From Smittia aterrima (taxonomy: Eukaryota > Arthropoda > Insecta > Diptera > Chironomidae): DNA of 64,000 nt. Numbering within the stretch: the first letter of the stretch is position 1; every line of letters begins with the position of its first letter. The notes under the pieces were generated by a model. That model was not told the DNA's origin. It did no database searches and saw nothing but the letters and a program-made list of their open reading frames with translations. Location of the stretch: positions 27,900,001 through 27,964,000 of the forward strand of contig CP093831.1 of NCBI GenBank assembly GCA_033063855.1. Direction: 5' to 3'. This document shows, piece by piece, positions 33,330-47,229 of the stretch. A program made the translations under genes and the position numbers.

Positions 33330-36300
33330 TCAGCTGTAATTAAGTTGCCATCAAATTCTGACTGTGACTCGAATGAATAAATCTCTGACAATCGCTTTTA
33401 ATCGGATCGCCCCACGCACATCGTTCACAACAATTTGCTCTTCATGTGTGACAATTTGCGGTGGAAATTCCGAGTCAGATGCAGCTCGGACATAATTAAA
33501 ATGCAACTTTATGGAACTTTCTCGTAACTGCGACTGCTAATTTGCTGACGACGACTTGATTTGAGCCTCCGAGCCTCTCTCTCTCTCTCGTTTGATTCAT
33601 TTGAAATGTGAAATTGATATCAAAGTGAATGAGACGTTTTGAGTTCATTTAAAAAGTGGAATTATAATGCGGTTGAACGTTACGTGTGACAATGACAGTT
33701 AATTAATGTTATTTATTAAAATAAGCGCAACTGAATGAGTTTTCGGTCGAATGATGTTTCAAAATCAACGACGAGCGAGGCTTCATTCCGCTTCATCTGC
33801 CCGCGATGATGTCAGCGAGAAATTTGTTGTTGGAAACTCCATGAACTCATAAATTAAAATCAAGAGCTGCTCGGCTATCATAAAAGTGAATTTGATTTGA
33901 AATTATTAGAAATTTGTTTCGCGATTGCATTAAACGAAATTAATTTCTCGACGAATTTTATTTATGCGACAGAGAGTTTCGGGATTTAGTTGGAATTATT
34001 TTAATGTTAGATTTGTCTGATTTATGATGTTCTCTAATTTTATTAAAACACATTGGACTTTGTCCTCTGACATTAGATAAAATAATTTGATAAACTAATT
34101 AATTGATTTTTTTTTTAAAATGTGTCTCTCGTCGTCGAGGAGAGTTTTACAAATGTTTACGGAAGCGAACGAAGTCAAACAACAAAGCAACAAACAGAAC
34201 AATAAGATTCGTTTGAAACTGGAGCGTGAAAATTATGTTAATTGGAAGTTTCTGCTTGTGCCTTAAGTTCGTTTAAGAAAACATCGAAGACATGGATTTA
34301 TGATCGTCATTTGGAGTTGAGCAAAGTGTCCGATCTAACAATGACAAGAATCAAAATAGAAAGTTCTGCCTGGACTTGGAATTGTCCGAGAGAGAAAAAA
34401 AAGGACAAGACGACGTCGAGTCGAACAATGGGGAAATATTTTTTGAAGAATTATTGCAGGCGAGAAGAGAAAATGTTAACGAATATTTATGGCTTGGTGT
34501 GATTGGCTCTGAAAGATATGCTTCGGATGAAATATTCCTTCTCTTGTTGCATTTTTCCATGCCCGATTATTGTCATGAATCATGAAACTCACGCTCGAGA
34601 GCGAGCGACATTCGCAAGAACGTTTCATCTCATTAGCGATTCCGAGCGATCATAAATCTGAATCAATAAACGAACATGGACAGACCACAATCATCCGGGC
34701 GAGAGTTCTCTCTGTTTGTGATTAAAAAAATTGAATTTATTGTGTCATTTGCGAAATTTATTGATAATTATCAAAACAAAAGCACGACTTTAACGCTATT
34801 AGCAAACATGATATGAGCTCCCCGCACGATAATTTATGCGTCTAGAAGCATAAACAATTTTATAAATGTGCTCGCCACTGATAACATCGAAATTATTATT
34901 GGAATGTTAATAATTTCCCAAAAAGAGCAACGAGAATGATGCAACGCAAAGCAAACATAAATTCAATTGACATCGCACGATTGTCGTGTAATAAAGAACT
35001 GAACGAACATGTTTTCTGGCGAGCAGCAGCTCTGTCATAGATGAACCGCTGCCTAGAGCGACATCCGATCATGTAACAACTGGTCGGTCGATGCAGACGA
35101 ATAAATTATTTAATCGACAGTGGAAGTCTCTTCTGTGATTGAAATTTGTTTCGAGGTTAGAGCATTAACATAAATTTCGGTGGAGCCATCGAACGTGTCA
35201 ATGGGAAACACAAATTGTGTGTGGCTTTTTGCTGTTGACCGATGGAAGAGTGAGAGAGAAGCAGAGAGTCCTTTCGATGCGTTTGTTCTACTGTTAATTG
35301 GTTTTGATGGTTGTTTAATGCAACGATCAATCCACATCCAGCGAACAGAGAGTGAAACATAAAACTTTATGTTGCTCAGCCCAGTTATCGTTTGGCCAAA
35401 AGCTTCGATGTTACTGCAATAAATTTCTTTGCTTCGAACGTAGAATGTTGAATGGATTTGTGAGCTTAAAACTCTAGAAAATATCGACAAATAAATTTCC
35501 ATTCGTAAAAACCTGCAGCACCTTCCGTCCCATTTTCCCCTCGAACGCAACGCACTGCGATTGCATGCACGACGAGGTGAACTATAAGAATTTATTAGAG
35601 ACAGTTTGAACGCATGAAACCTGTGCAATATCATCGACAGAGAAGAACGAGTGTGAGAGAGACAAGCACCGATGGTTTTTATTTGAAATGCGCGTCAATG
35701 ATCGTCGAACTAGCTTCGAAGGTGGATTAAGGAAGGAGAAGGAGTGAGAATCATTTTTGGGGCTAATTTATTTCAGTGGATTATGACCGCAAACTCATAA
35801 CTAAACACTCGTAAATTTATTTGCAGCGCTTCTGTTAATAAACATCTCTCTAAGCACCGTCGACGCATCTCTCCCCTAACATCGCTCGCTCGACCCCCTT
35901 TCCCTTCTCTCTCTCTCTCTCTCTCGAATATCATGTCATGGAATGGAAATTTTACTATCGCAACACACAAAACGTTCGCCAGGTGTTGGCAATCGCATAA
36001 ATGAAGCACAAAAACGATGATGGAACGACTGAATGAGGCTCATACGTTACACGGCTCGAGATTCCACCTAATATCCGCATAATGACACGCCGCAAAATAA
36101 ATCATTAGGTTCGTTAGGTTGTAAAACTCGCTCGTTCATTGCCAGTGGTGAATCGTGATTGACAGCGAACAAAGTAAACGCTCTGCGGCTTCCACCTCTG
36201 CCAGCTCAGAAATGTTCTCCGATTTAATATGAATAAATGATTTTATCACTGTCGGTTGAGCTGTCGATCATAAATCAATCATGAATATGCTTTACGATAT

Positions 36301-37020
36301 CACATTCCGCTCAACGACTTTGTTTATTGCCATAAATCGGTGATAGCGAGTGTGCGAGAACCTTTAAAAGTTCTTCTTTGATCGATAGCAAATTTGATAA
36401 CGCGTAATAATGTTTAAGTCTAAATTAAGTGATTGAGCCATCGATTGAAGTAACTCACAACGTTTCTGTAATTCGATGAGTCTCTTCGTTTGTTTGACTT
36501 CTGTTTTGCAAACGTACTTAGACTCCCAACGACGCATTCATCGATTTTCCATCACTTTGCTCCATTTCTGACACTTTGAGGAAGCAATTAAATCCTCGTT
36601 TTGACTTGTGACATTCAAATGCAGTTCAGTCTTTTAAATCCTCATTTCAGGTTTGAATGTTTTGAATTTCCGATTGAGAGAATTTAATTGCATGCGAGCT
36701 CATATGAAACTCAATCACATATGAACGTTGTTTACGGTGGAGAAGGCCTTTGCATTCTATCGTTCGAGCTCATGTGACATGACATTTCATTATAATAATT
36801 CAAATCAAATGCAAACGACGTGAAATTTATTATAAAACAGAGAATTTTTTTGTGATTATTGTGAAGCTCAGCTTTAATCTATAGCAACGTCAAAAATGAT
36901 TTTCACTTAGTCCAATGCACGAGCAATGAGTTTGTCATTTAATGAATTTGATGGATTTTCAATTTTCTAATTGCAGAACTTTTAATCGATGCTTGTGAGT
37001 TTGTGAAGTAAAATGTTTAA

Positions 37021-37062
37021 TCTATATATTATATATTATCTAATATACTATATGTATATTGT
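37021..37062. repeat. AT-rich palindromic minisatellite tract
   Basis: TATATATTATATATTATC-type sequence, a less regular member of the tract family at 9421 and elsewhere. Confidence 0.5.
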
Positions 37063-38537
37063 AATAGAAAAGTAATGAAATGGAACAATAAAAATGTCTG
37101 AGTCTCAGTGGAAGAAGCTTCTTCACGAGCAGAAGAGAAAAAAAATATTGATAACGCATAAAACTTAACGCGAGTCTCAACTTGTTGGGATTTTCCCTGC
37201 GCATGAGCTTTCACTCCTTTGGTGTTCAAAAGGAAATTAATAAATTGTGGACAGTTCCTCACCTGATTCCTTCAAAACTAATCAATAATCTCGCTCTCGA
37301 CCTCCCTCATTCAGCAAATGGATTAAAGGCGAGTCAAACTTAATTATTTTTAATATCAAAGCATGCCAAATGCTTTCACTTTGATGGATGACGACCTAGT
37401 TATTAATTCTTAAGGTTTAAGTAGACATCAGCCGCACTCATCAAAATGATGATGAGATTCGCTTCGGGTGGATCATAAAAATATCTGAGAGGTATTTTTC
37501 TTCTGGCGAAAATGTTTCTATGCCAAATCCAAGTCATAAATCTGTCAAATAAATCCTTCTTCTGCTGTTTATATATAAATCTACGAAGGAAAGACTTCGC
37601 TTTATTGTAAAAACGTCAGTCAAGCGATTTAATGATCTCGAGATGGCGTTAGCTGTTCGGTATCGAATTTCAAGAGAAGACAGATCCGCAATCTTCGTCT
37701 CTGATTGATTAGTTGCTTTGTGCTTCATCTTTTATAGTTTACAATTAAATTGGGAACATTGCGAAGAGCAAATAAAAAAACTCGTTCGTTAATCGATGCC
37801 ATTAAAGTTTCGCTCTGCACGCTGATCAATTGCACAAATTGATTTGTTAATAAAAGAACGAGGCGTTCGTTCAGGTTTAAGTTGGAAACGAAGGAACTGC
37901 AACAAACGAAATTGTCTCACACGCGGCGTCTTTTTCAAGCTTCACTTATTCACCTTCAGTGAGAGATCTTTCGACTCTTGCTCACTGCACCTTCGATGCA
38001 GATGCAGCCGAGAAAAAGAAATCGAACAAATTAAAGTAAATAAATAAAACATCAAGCGATGCTTGCCTTCAATCTTTCTCTCTTTTGTTTTTATTAGCCA
38101 CTCAAAGCTGATGGCAGCTCTTCGGAAAGAAATGAAGTCAAGCGATGTGACTAAACAAAGAACGGAGAGTGAGAGAGATGGAGAAGTAAATAAAAATAAA
38201 AAATTGGATTTGAAAGACACCGCACATGATAAAACTGTAAAACTGTCAATTTTAAGTCCACAATTTATGTCTACTTTTGACTTTATTTTCTTCATCGTCT
38301 GATGATCGCTTTCGTTATTTTTTTTTTTCGTAAATTAAAAAAGAGTTAAGATTGGAGGACGATGACGGCTCATGATTTCGATATCTCAGCGAAAAATTTT
38401 AATTTAAAAACTTGCCAAGATTGAAAAGCATCGAAGAGCCATCGTTTATTCAAATTAACGGATCGTATTTAACGATGATAATCAAAGAGACGCAAGTGTT
38501 ATTGCACTTTTGCATTTCCAGCCCGAAAAAATTAACA

Positions 38538-38577
38538 AATATCTTCGGCAAGTCCCTTGTGAACTGCCGAAGATATT
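38538..38577. other. 13-bp perfect stem, 14-nt loop
   Basis: AATATCTTCGGCA (38538-38550) pairs perfectly with TGCCGAAGATATT (38565-38577). The stem stands out from the AT-rich surroundings. It is too short for a typical animal pre-miRNA and no neighbouring extension pairs; function unknown. Confidence 0.4.
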
Positions 38578-40258
38578 AATGCTAATGAGAAGCAATTAAA
38601 TAAACTTTTTTTTCTCGAAGGAGAACAGTTATCGGACTTTCATTAAATTGACAAAAAACATTTGCGAAACTCAATCAAGAGAAATTGTCTTTGCACAGCA
38701 ACAAAGTGACAGATTGTTGTGGGAAATGATTTAAATTTTAAATAAAGCACAAGTTAACTCAGGAAGACGATTGCAGTTTAATTAGTAAATTGAGAACAAA
38801 AGCTGAGGCCTGACGTTGATTTATTATTCTCATTGCTTTGTTCAGTGAAGGATTTATGACACGGAAACTAAACTTTGATAAGCCAGATAACAATAACATG
38901 AACAAAGCTCTGCTTCGATCATTAAATAAACAAAACTCATCAATTATTCGCCAACGCGTCGAACAAATCGTTTCCAACTCGTGAGTTATCGACATTGTTA
39001 ATTTTAATATTTTTTCCTAAAATTGGTTTTCTCATTTTTTTTAATTTTGATTTCATGCAAATGAAGTTTTTTGTTTTGAAGAGTCTGTCGAGAAGAGAAG
39101 ACAGCGAATAATTAAATCATCGATTTCATTATTGACTTCATCATTCTGCAATCGACGCTGAGCAATTCCTTCGCCTAAACTCTTCGACGTCGTCTCCCAC
39201 TGAGAGGGAACGTCATTAAAATTTATCATTTTCTGAAGAAATATCCAGGAGACCTTAAAATTTAATCGTGAAGCGCAATTTGCGGTGTGAAGACGGAACT
39301 TCTTCAACGACACGTTCAGCACTTTACAGAATGAATTTCACAGCAATTAGCGAACGATTATCATGCATCGGAGTCATCTCATCATCGAAACTAGTTTCAA
39401 AAGTCGCATCAACTTTAGTAATCTCTCCATGCGATCTGTATCTCTCTTTGCATTTCCATCAACGCATAAATCACTCGCTGATCTTGGTTTATTCTCCTCC
39501 AAAACGATTCGACAGAAAGACACAAAACATTTTTTGATAAACCATAAATTTCTGAATTTTATTTGAGTTTTATTCAAATATCCGATCCGAAGAAATATTG
39601 AGAAGGTTTTAAATGATTTTTTTTTCTTTTTGATTTGTGTCGAAATGATTCTAGAATTTATGAAGAATTTTTACGGGCGAAGAGTTTATTGTAATTAAAG
39701 TATTTTTCTCGGCGGGCGTGAGTTTGATGAAGAACTCGATTTAATGAACTAAAAAAAGTGACAGCTTTACGACGACTGACGACATAAATCAACAACTTTA
39801 TCTCTTTGCACCGAATTCCTCGATTTGATCGAAACTCATTTGGATTAAAAAAGCAATAAATTTGAAAAGATCTGTCACTCGTTCGGCTTCTCAGTCTCAA
39901 CTCGAGAGAATTTCTAATTTTGGACTGACGCGGGCTTCGCTCTTTGATTGATATACGACTTTTGACGACTGAAGGAAAAGTCGCTGATAAAAAATATTTA
40001 AAATCTCCGTCTTACGAACGAAGCAAGAGTTGAAAGTCAAAGTGAACAAACTGAGACGATCTCGTATTTATATAAGAAGTTCAAAACACATTAAAAATTC
40101 CTAAAATAGTTTGCAATAAATCTTCTTGATTTATCGACCCGCGATCATGGTTTCTTACTTCGCCGTCATGTGAAATGATGAAGATGTTTTGTCGAGCACA
40201 GAAACTTCTTTGACAAAATTCTTGTTCCTCTCTCGTCATAAAAGTTTTTAAGCAGAAC

Positions 40259-40481
40259 TTTTGATTAATCATCAAATGACGAGATGAGGGTTTTTACTAC
40301 TGAGATTTGTCGACAGACAGACACACGGACAGACTTCATCTTCGGAGGATAATATATTATACTATGTATTATATTATATTATATATATTATATTTAAGTA
40401 TAAGAATTTTTGATTAATCATCAAATGACGATTAAGGGTCTTTTCTCCTGAGATTTATTTACCGACAGACTCACGGACAGA
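40259..40481. repeat. Direct repeat pair flanking an AT-palindrome tract
   Basis: About 75 nt at 40259-40334 (TTGATTAATCATCAAATGACG .. GACAGACACACGGACAGA) recurs at 40409-40481 with small changes. The AT tract at 40349-40401 lies between them. It may be a local duplication or the remains of a transposed element whose ends carry the GACAGAC motif. Confidence 0.6.
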
Positions 40482-42091
40482 GGAAAAAATCCTTTTCATT
40501 GCATTCGAGTTGAGAAAGAGAGTAAACAAATTTCCAGTCAAGAATATCAACATTAAGACGTCTCCAAACCTGTTTGATCTTCGTTTGAGTCGCTGAGACT
40601 GTCTCTTGATTAATTCAAACAAGCAGAATCTTTGAAAGTGAATATCCCGCAGAGGTTGATTAAGTTGAAATGTATCCACTTAACTTTTTATCCGTAAATC
40701 TTCTCACTGTTCCTTACAGCAAGGAGTTCATTCACGTCACATGATTTATGAAGTAAAGTTTATATATTTTAAGTCCACGACTGAATGAAAGAACTTTAAA
40801 ACTCTTCGAAATCAAAATCAGTCTTTTATATCTCAATAAATCTTCACCACACGAAGAGCTCGAGAGAGAAGCGAAGTTAACAATCGTCAAATCAAGTAAA
40901 GAGCTTCGCAAAAAGCAGAAGAACTGAATGACATTGTTTAGCTCAATCAAACTTGACAGATAACTCGATGAACAAAAAAATTCGTTGACATTCAAATTGA
41001 ACAACAATTATATTGAGCAAACATGCAAGAGGTAAAAAAAGAGAGCGATTTTTTTGTGTGCAGCTTGTGAGTGATACACGAGCGATTTTTTTGCGGCCTC
41101 GTCTGTTTAATGATCAAAATATGCTCGCATCCATCCTCGTCCTCAAATGATGAATGCTCCACTGTCGCTTTTTGCTGTCATCCGTTCAACAAGAGAGAGA
41201 AGAAAAAAAATACAGAAATTGCATAAAAATTGTCCCATCAAAGCGATTAACAAAGCCCTGAGCGGAGAGAGAGTTGATCTGTTGCATCAACACGACACTT
41301 GGATGAATGAGCTTTGGAAAAACTGCACAATTGCTGTCAGGATTTTCCTCTTTTTTTTTGTTGCGTTCGCGAGATAAATCATTGTGTAGCGTTCGGATTT
41401 TTGTGATGAATGTAAATGGAGGTTTGATGACTTTAGAAGCTTAACATTTAGTTTCCCTCACTGAGTGAAGTAATGTGACGTTTAGATTGTGAACGACAAC
41501 ACTTCCATGTCACAATCTTCTTTATCTCTGCTTCCCTCTTGACAGTTATGCACAATTACATTAACAAACAGAATGCGCAATAAACATTTTGAGTTCGTTG
41601 TGGTTTTCCACAGAACTGTCTTTAAGGAGATTTGCTTAGCATACACGTCAACCCGATGAACAATGAAAGTCGTGGATATTGAAATTCCTGATTTTCTTTT
41701 CTTTTCTTTCTCTCCCCTTTCAAAAATTGAAGTGATCAATTCTTTCCTCAACGAAATAAACTTTAAAGTTTATTTTATGAATCGATTTCGTTTTTTTTCT
41801 TTTTTAAAACTTATCGCAAAGGAGAAATTAATTTAATGCGATTGAACTGTTACGGTAAGTTATGCATCAGATATAAAAATTAATGCAGAAACCCCGTTTA
41901 TCGATTGCGCTCGCCATTAAATTTTTCGGAGCAAACTGTCATCGTCGTCGATAATGTTTTTATGAACATGAGATTTTATTGATCTACTGAAGTCGGTTCA
42001 CTGTAAGTGAATTGAATTGCGGCTGTGAAAATGTCGAAAGACTTTAACTTGTTATCGATCGCTTTGCAGCTGAAATAAAAGTTCACTGAAT

Positions 42092-42736
42092 TCAGTTTAA
42101 AATTTCATTGCAAACAAACAAGAAAATAGAAAATAAACTTCTGCGAAATGAGAAGGATTTCGATTGCGATTGAAATGTTTTGACCTCTGACGAGAGCTTG
42201 GAAATTGTTTGCTTTGACTCGGTCAATTGCTTTTGAAGGTTTCGATAGTTTGAGACTAACTGACGAGATAGAGAAGTTTGCTCCATCAGCAGAAGTTTGA
42301 GATTCGAGAGTTTAATCTGAAAATTAATTAAAAGTTAATTAGTCATCATCAAATCTCACTCGAACCTCGTTCTCTTGTAACTTCGCTTCATATTCTTCGA
42401 AGAGCTTCCGGTTCCTTTGAACTCCAACACTCAACTTCATCTCCAACTCCTTTAATCGACTCATCCTCTCGTCGAATAAATCAGAATAAGCAAAAAGCTG
42501 ACTGAGACTGCTCTCGAATAACTCGGAAAGATTAACATGCTCAGCAATCAAAGTAAAGTGAGAGCTTGCTGTGAAATCAAAATTGTACGCAATAAGTTTC
42601 TCTACAGCTTAAGCGAACACTTTGTCGAATTCATCACGTTTTTATGGATCCTTCAGAAAACGTTCAACCACCGGAACGGCTCCCCGTCCCAACGGAGAAA
42701 TTGCAGGAATAAATTTCCAACTGTTTGTGCTGCTCG
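42092..42736 (-). CDS. 3' exons of an unidentified coiled-coil protein
   Basis: Three phase-compatible exons can be read: 42736-42672 (weakest; donor GTGGTT), 42568-42360 (acceptor TTTCACAG, donor GTGAGA) and 42316-42092 (acceptor TTTTCAG, ends in a stop). The last two are separated by a 43-nt intron with a CTAAT branch-like word. The product has heptad-like, charged helices (DERMSRLKELEMKL, NRKLFEEYEAKLQENEV, YRNLQKQLTESKQTISKL) and ends in a hydrophobic tail (SLFSIFLFVCNEIL) that might be a tail anchor or a mis-read end. Upstream exons were not found, so the gene is partial. I do not recognise the family. Confidence 0.45.
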
Positions 42737-42749
42737 CTGCAGACATTAG

Positions 42750-45700
42750 AAGCATTAGTATGTGTGTTATGTAGATCTAATAAAATTTTATCGAACAGCA
42801 TAAAATATAATGAGCGAATTTTTCTTCTTTTCTCATTTTTAAGAGGAAAATTGTCTCGTAAATAAGACGAGAAAGAAAGCGGAGAGAAAAAATGATAAAG
42901 AAGAACGAGGCGAGGAATAAATTTCCACATTTTTATTTATTGTTACTGTTATGGTTATTTGGCGAAGTAAGTTATGAGTGAGCATCGACGTCAGCTCCGT
43001 GATCCTTTCATAATTTGATGAAAGTGTGCTTTGAATTGTTAAACTTCTCGTTCGACCTTTTTTTCTCTTCATTAAGTTTCAAACTTTTCGTGATAACAAT
43101 TAACACCTCTCGCGATATTTGAAAAGTTCTCCTTGCACCAAAATCTTTCGTTAACTTGCCATCACATGCATGAACAATGTGAAATCATAAACTACAAGTT
43201 CATGTGCTTAGAAGAGAAGGAAAGTTGTGATAATCAACGGAGAGGGAATTTATGAGATTTTATGTGACGTCTGAACAAGCCTCATGAAGCAACGACAGCT
43301 TTTTCGATGTTTATTCGAGGTTTTTCCTCCTGCCAACTCTTAAATCACTTTTCTATCGCAGAACCGCACCGTCGTCGTCATCATCACATTCGAGAATTTA
43401 TGTGATTTTGCGTCATTCATTCATGGATGGCAGTGTCGGGTGAGATAAAGTGCAACCGGAGCGAGAGAGAGAATCAAAAGCGTTTAGCAGATATTTAGAC
43501 AATAAATACTCTCGGTTGGTGCATGATGAATGATCTCGGCCAGGAAAGCATTCCGCAATCCATTACAAGCTTAGTTTCATTTATGATGCCACTTTGATGA
43601 TGCATGTTTAGGAGTTTATGGTCGAGTCGATGATTTGTGGCGCCGCAATCGAGAAAATTATTTTATCACGCAAACCGAATTTTCATAATTTTCTCTCCTT
43701 TCACTTCACAAAATCGATTTTCTTCAATTAAATTAAATTTTTCGTATGAAAGGCATCGAAGCTGTTAATCATGTTGCTCGTTCACATCTCAAAATAATTA
43801 CAAAGTTTTTTACGACGAGAGCAAAAGAAGAAAAAATTATCGAAAATTAATTAAAATTGCTTGCATGTTTATGCTGAGCTCGTTCTTTCAGTTTCTCTCT
43901 TGCGGTTGACATGTCAATGGCACGTTTTGAAGCAGAGGAACCTTAATTTCTCCTTCGGACGACAACGAGCGATAATTACAGTTTGGGATAAGAAGTGAAG
44001 TCGGACGACATTTTTATCTTGCAATTATCATGTTTGCTGATAGCGAGAGATGAGAAAGAAAAATCTTTTTGTGTTTACATTTTCCTCCTCTCGACGTTTT
44101 GTTTCGAAAGGAAAATTATTCTGTTTGTACTCTTCACCCTCGTTCGTCCATAAAAACCGTAAAAGTTCAACGTGATAAGAGTTTCGCTTTTGATTACTCG
44201 TCGTTTGACGACTTGCATGTGTCGTCGTCGTCGATGAGATTCGAAGAAAGTTTTCTTTTGTCTTTCGAACTCGACATCTGCTCAAGGAAAAGAAATTGAA
44301 ATGCATCATGAATCGTCCTCATTGTCCTCATATTTATCTTTACTTCGAGAAGTGACACTAGCGACGAGAGAGACAATGAATGATTTCTGAAAAGTGCAAT
44401 TTCAATGATAAGACAACGAAATGGAATCATTTGGTAAATTAACTTCTCCTTCTTCTTTGTAATTGATGAGTTCTCTTCTGTGGCAATTTATTTATTGAAT
44501 TAACGAAGGAAAATTGAACTTCATGTGAAACAAAAAGAAGAAGAGACAGTCGCCAGTCTTCAGAATTATTTCTTTTAATTAAGAAAATGTCATGATTGTT
44601 GTTGAGTAACTTTCGTTTTGGTTTTGAGTTTTGATGAGATCGTCGAATGAATTGTGATAACGATTGAATGAGTTTCTCGCTCTCTGTCCCAAAAGTAAAA
44701 GAAGGAAATTAATTCTCGAAGTTAAAGAAAGTTACGTGACACGAATGAACTTCCTTCCAATCGTAAAATCATCAAGTGCAGCAAAAGTCAGACAGAAAAT
44801 TGAAATTCTCTCAGTTAATCTAAAGTTTCTGCTCGAGCTGTTGTCGATATCGATTCGTTTGATGTGGAAAGAGCCTTTCAAGTGTCAATCAAAGTGTCAG
44901 CAACAACAAACTTAATCTCATTACAAATCAATCAATCAAGTTGTCGGTGGAGCAACAAACGGATCGACATTGTAATTAGCATACGATGACGTGAACCACC
45001 GACATTCGTAACATTTCAATCGAGAAATCATTTTCTGGATCAAAGAGAAACGTCACAAACATTTTTTGTATGCACAACTCGCAGATTGCGATGCTCAATT
45101 TCCCCTCAAACTGTTTTCTCTTCTCAATGTTCGAGAGAAAATATTCTTCGTCTCCTCTCGGAATTTTCTTTTGCGAGTCGTCTCTCGGGGAAATTTATGA
45201 CGACTCGTTGAGATGAATTTTCAAGTGATTTCCTTTCGCTCAACATTCGAATTTTAATTCTTGAGTGAAAGTTGAACTTTTGATCTTTAACTTCTTCTTC
45301 TCTCAAATTTTAACAAAAAAAAGTTGAAATTTCTTGAAGGATTGAAATGATTTATGTTCAAACAGCAGCAGAGTTGAACGGAAGTCCTCACTTAGACTCG
45401 TTAATGACTCGAAGAGCTCGTCAGTCGATAAAACAGTTTTCATTCATCAAAAAATGTTTCGCTCGTCCCTTTGACATGAAAAATGTTTAATCGATTTTCG
45501 TTTGTTGCGCCAACGAACGTGCTGATGTCAGCTATTACGCACCTTTCGTTCTTCTTCTGACTTTTTATGCTCGCAAAGCAAACAATCGAAGGATTTCTCC
45601 CGAGTCGGGGATTAGGGTGGCAACGAATTTACGAGTGAAATTAAAAATAATGGAACTCAAAATGAGACCCTCAACACAATTGAAGCGCGGAGCTCTTGCT

Positions 45701-47100
45701 GGTGATACAATCCATCAATCTCAGTTGTTTCTTCCCTTTTTTCCTTCTCTGTAGCAACTTGAGTTGAAAGAGATGAAGTTGATGCCTTGACAGATTCTCA
45801 GATGAAACTTAAACAAACTTGCAATCATTCTCAACTTTCCTTTCCACCCTCGCTTGAAAAAATATTTCTCTGCTGGTGTTTGTAATTCAGAACGTACACC
45901 ATCAGCAACTTTAAATTCTGTAGTTCAAATCTTGAAGGATCCATCTGCCATTCTGCCATTCATCCGTCCTCGCTTCGGAACTTTCTTCTCACTCAACATC
46001 GATTTTTCTTCTTCACGGAGCTCTGAGCGAGTGTTGGTGAAGTTTTTCAGCAGAAGCAAATTTCTTTCGAGGAAAAGCAATCTTCTCATGAATGTTTTAA
46101 AAGTCGGAAATGATTCCTGATGGTTTTGGGCTCGCAAAGATCACTCAACGTCTGATATCGTGTGGAGGAGAGAGAAGGAAATTTCCATGAATAAATTTCC
46201 ACTAAAACTTTTCGCTCATTCAACGTTCGCTCAATCTTTCGTTGCACAAACTTAAGAAGGCGATGGAAGAAAGAAATCGATATTTACTGCAATAAATTAG
46301 TTTGAATGCTACAAACTATTGCCGAAGCTATGAAGGAGAATTTATTTGGAAGCCATTGAAGAAAGCAGCAATAACTTTAATCCAAGGTGGAAGTGAAAAT
46401 GCTTCGAGTGAAGCTCAATTTAATGCACGAAAGGAAAACAATGTGAGACCATTCGTTTCTCTTTCGAGAGAGTTCTTTTCGTTTTCAAAATGGATTCAAT
46501 GATTTTTATCTTTGATTGATTTATTTCACTTTCAAGAAAAGGAAGAAGTTAATCTTCAAGTGAATCTTTTTCTTTTTTAGTAAAATGTCTGCTTACGAAC
46601 ATCGACTGCTTATGATTCATGCGAACGCCGTTTGAGTTTATCGATCATTGTTCGACCTAAACTCTTCGAATCTCTTTCGATGTGAAGACGATTTTAATTA
46701 CAAGACTCGATTGATTTATCGTCTCAGCCACGTCGACAATAGAAATTAAATTAATAACCAAATGTATCATCTGACGGCTTAATGAGAGACACGAACAAAG
46801 CACATTTCCCATCAATTGTGAGATTGCCTGCTTTTTATATCAGCCCAAGCTCCGTAATCGGTTTTAATTGAACAATCGCTCATAAATCAATAATTAGAAG
46901 AAAGAGAATGATTTTGGTGTTTGTGTGTGAGAATCACCGCGAGTGACGTTTCCTTTCTCTTGAAACAGAAAATCACTCACAAACCTTTTTCTTCTTAAGA
47001 TATTTGTGATAAAAGGCTCATAAATCTTAAGTCAAAGACGAAGAAATTGTGACGTGAACGAGAGACATTGTGTAACTCTATACGATCGAGAATTGACGTT
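42750..47100. other. Gene-poor stretch
   Basis: No supported gene. If the coiled-coil gene is real, part of this stretch would be its upstream introns. One short frame after an acceptor-like TTTTTTAG (46572-46628) ends after 17 codons and is not called. Confidence 0.4.
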
Positions 47101-47103
47101 AAA

Positions 47104-47229
47104 ATGCAACTAGCAAAGCCAGCAGGCCTTTCTCAACATTCAGACACTTTAACATTAAACGACGACGATGAAGATGAAGAAGAAGAAACAGAGAGAAAGA
47201 GGAGAAATGGGAAAAGCGGACGGAGATGA
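47104..47229 (+). CDS. Possible small ORF or exon, 41 codons
   Basis: Opens ATGCAACTAGC and reads MQLAKPAGLSQHSDTLTLN, then an acidic run (DDDEDEEEE) and a basic run (ERKRRNGKSGRR) before TGA. The acidic-then-basic pattern resembles the edge of a nuclear protein, but a purine-rich stretch can produce it by chance. No donor site precedes the stop. Kept only as a lead. Confidence 0.2.
   Translation: MQLAKPAGLSQHSDTLTLNDDDEDEEEETERKRRNGKSGRR

Larger units (their letters stand above)
33330..42090. other. Gene-poor block, 8.8 kb
   Basis: No supported gene. Open frames of 60-174 codons here (for example 35110-35634, minus) have random composition and lack splice context. Simple repeats occur at 33576-33590 (CT) and 35908-35925 (CT), AT-palindrome tracts at 37021 and 40349, a perfect hairpin at 38538-38577 and a direct repeat at 40259-40481. 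Confidence 0.5.

Noticed and set aside
35110..35634. 174-codon minus-strand open frame
   Set aside because: No domain or conserved motif; overlaps open frames on both strands.
46572..46628. Start-like exon after TTTTTTAG (MSAYEHRLLM..)
   Set aside because: Stops after 17 codons with only a weak donor in frame.
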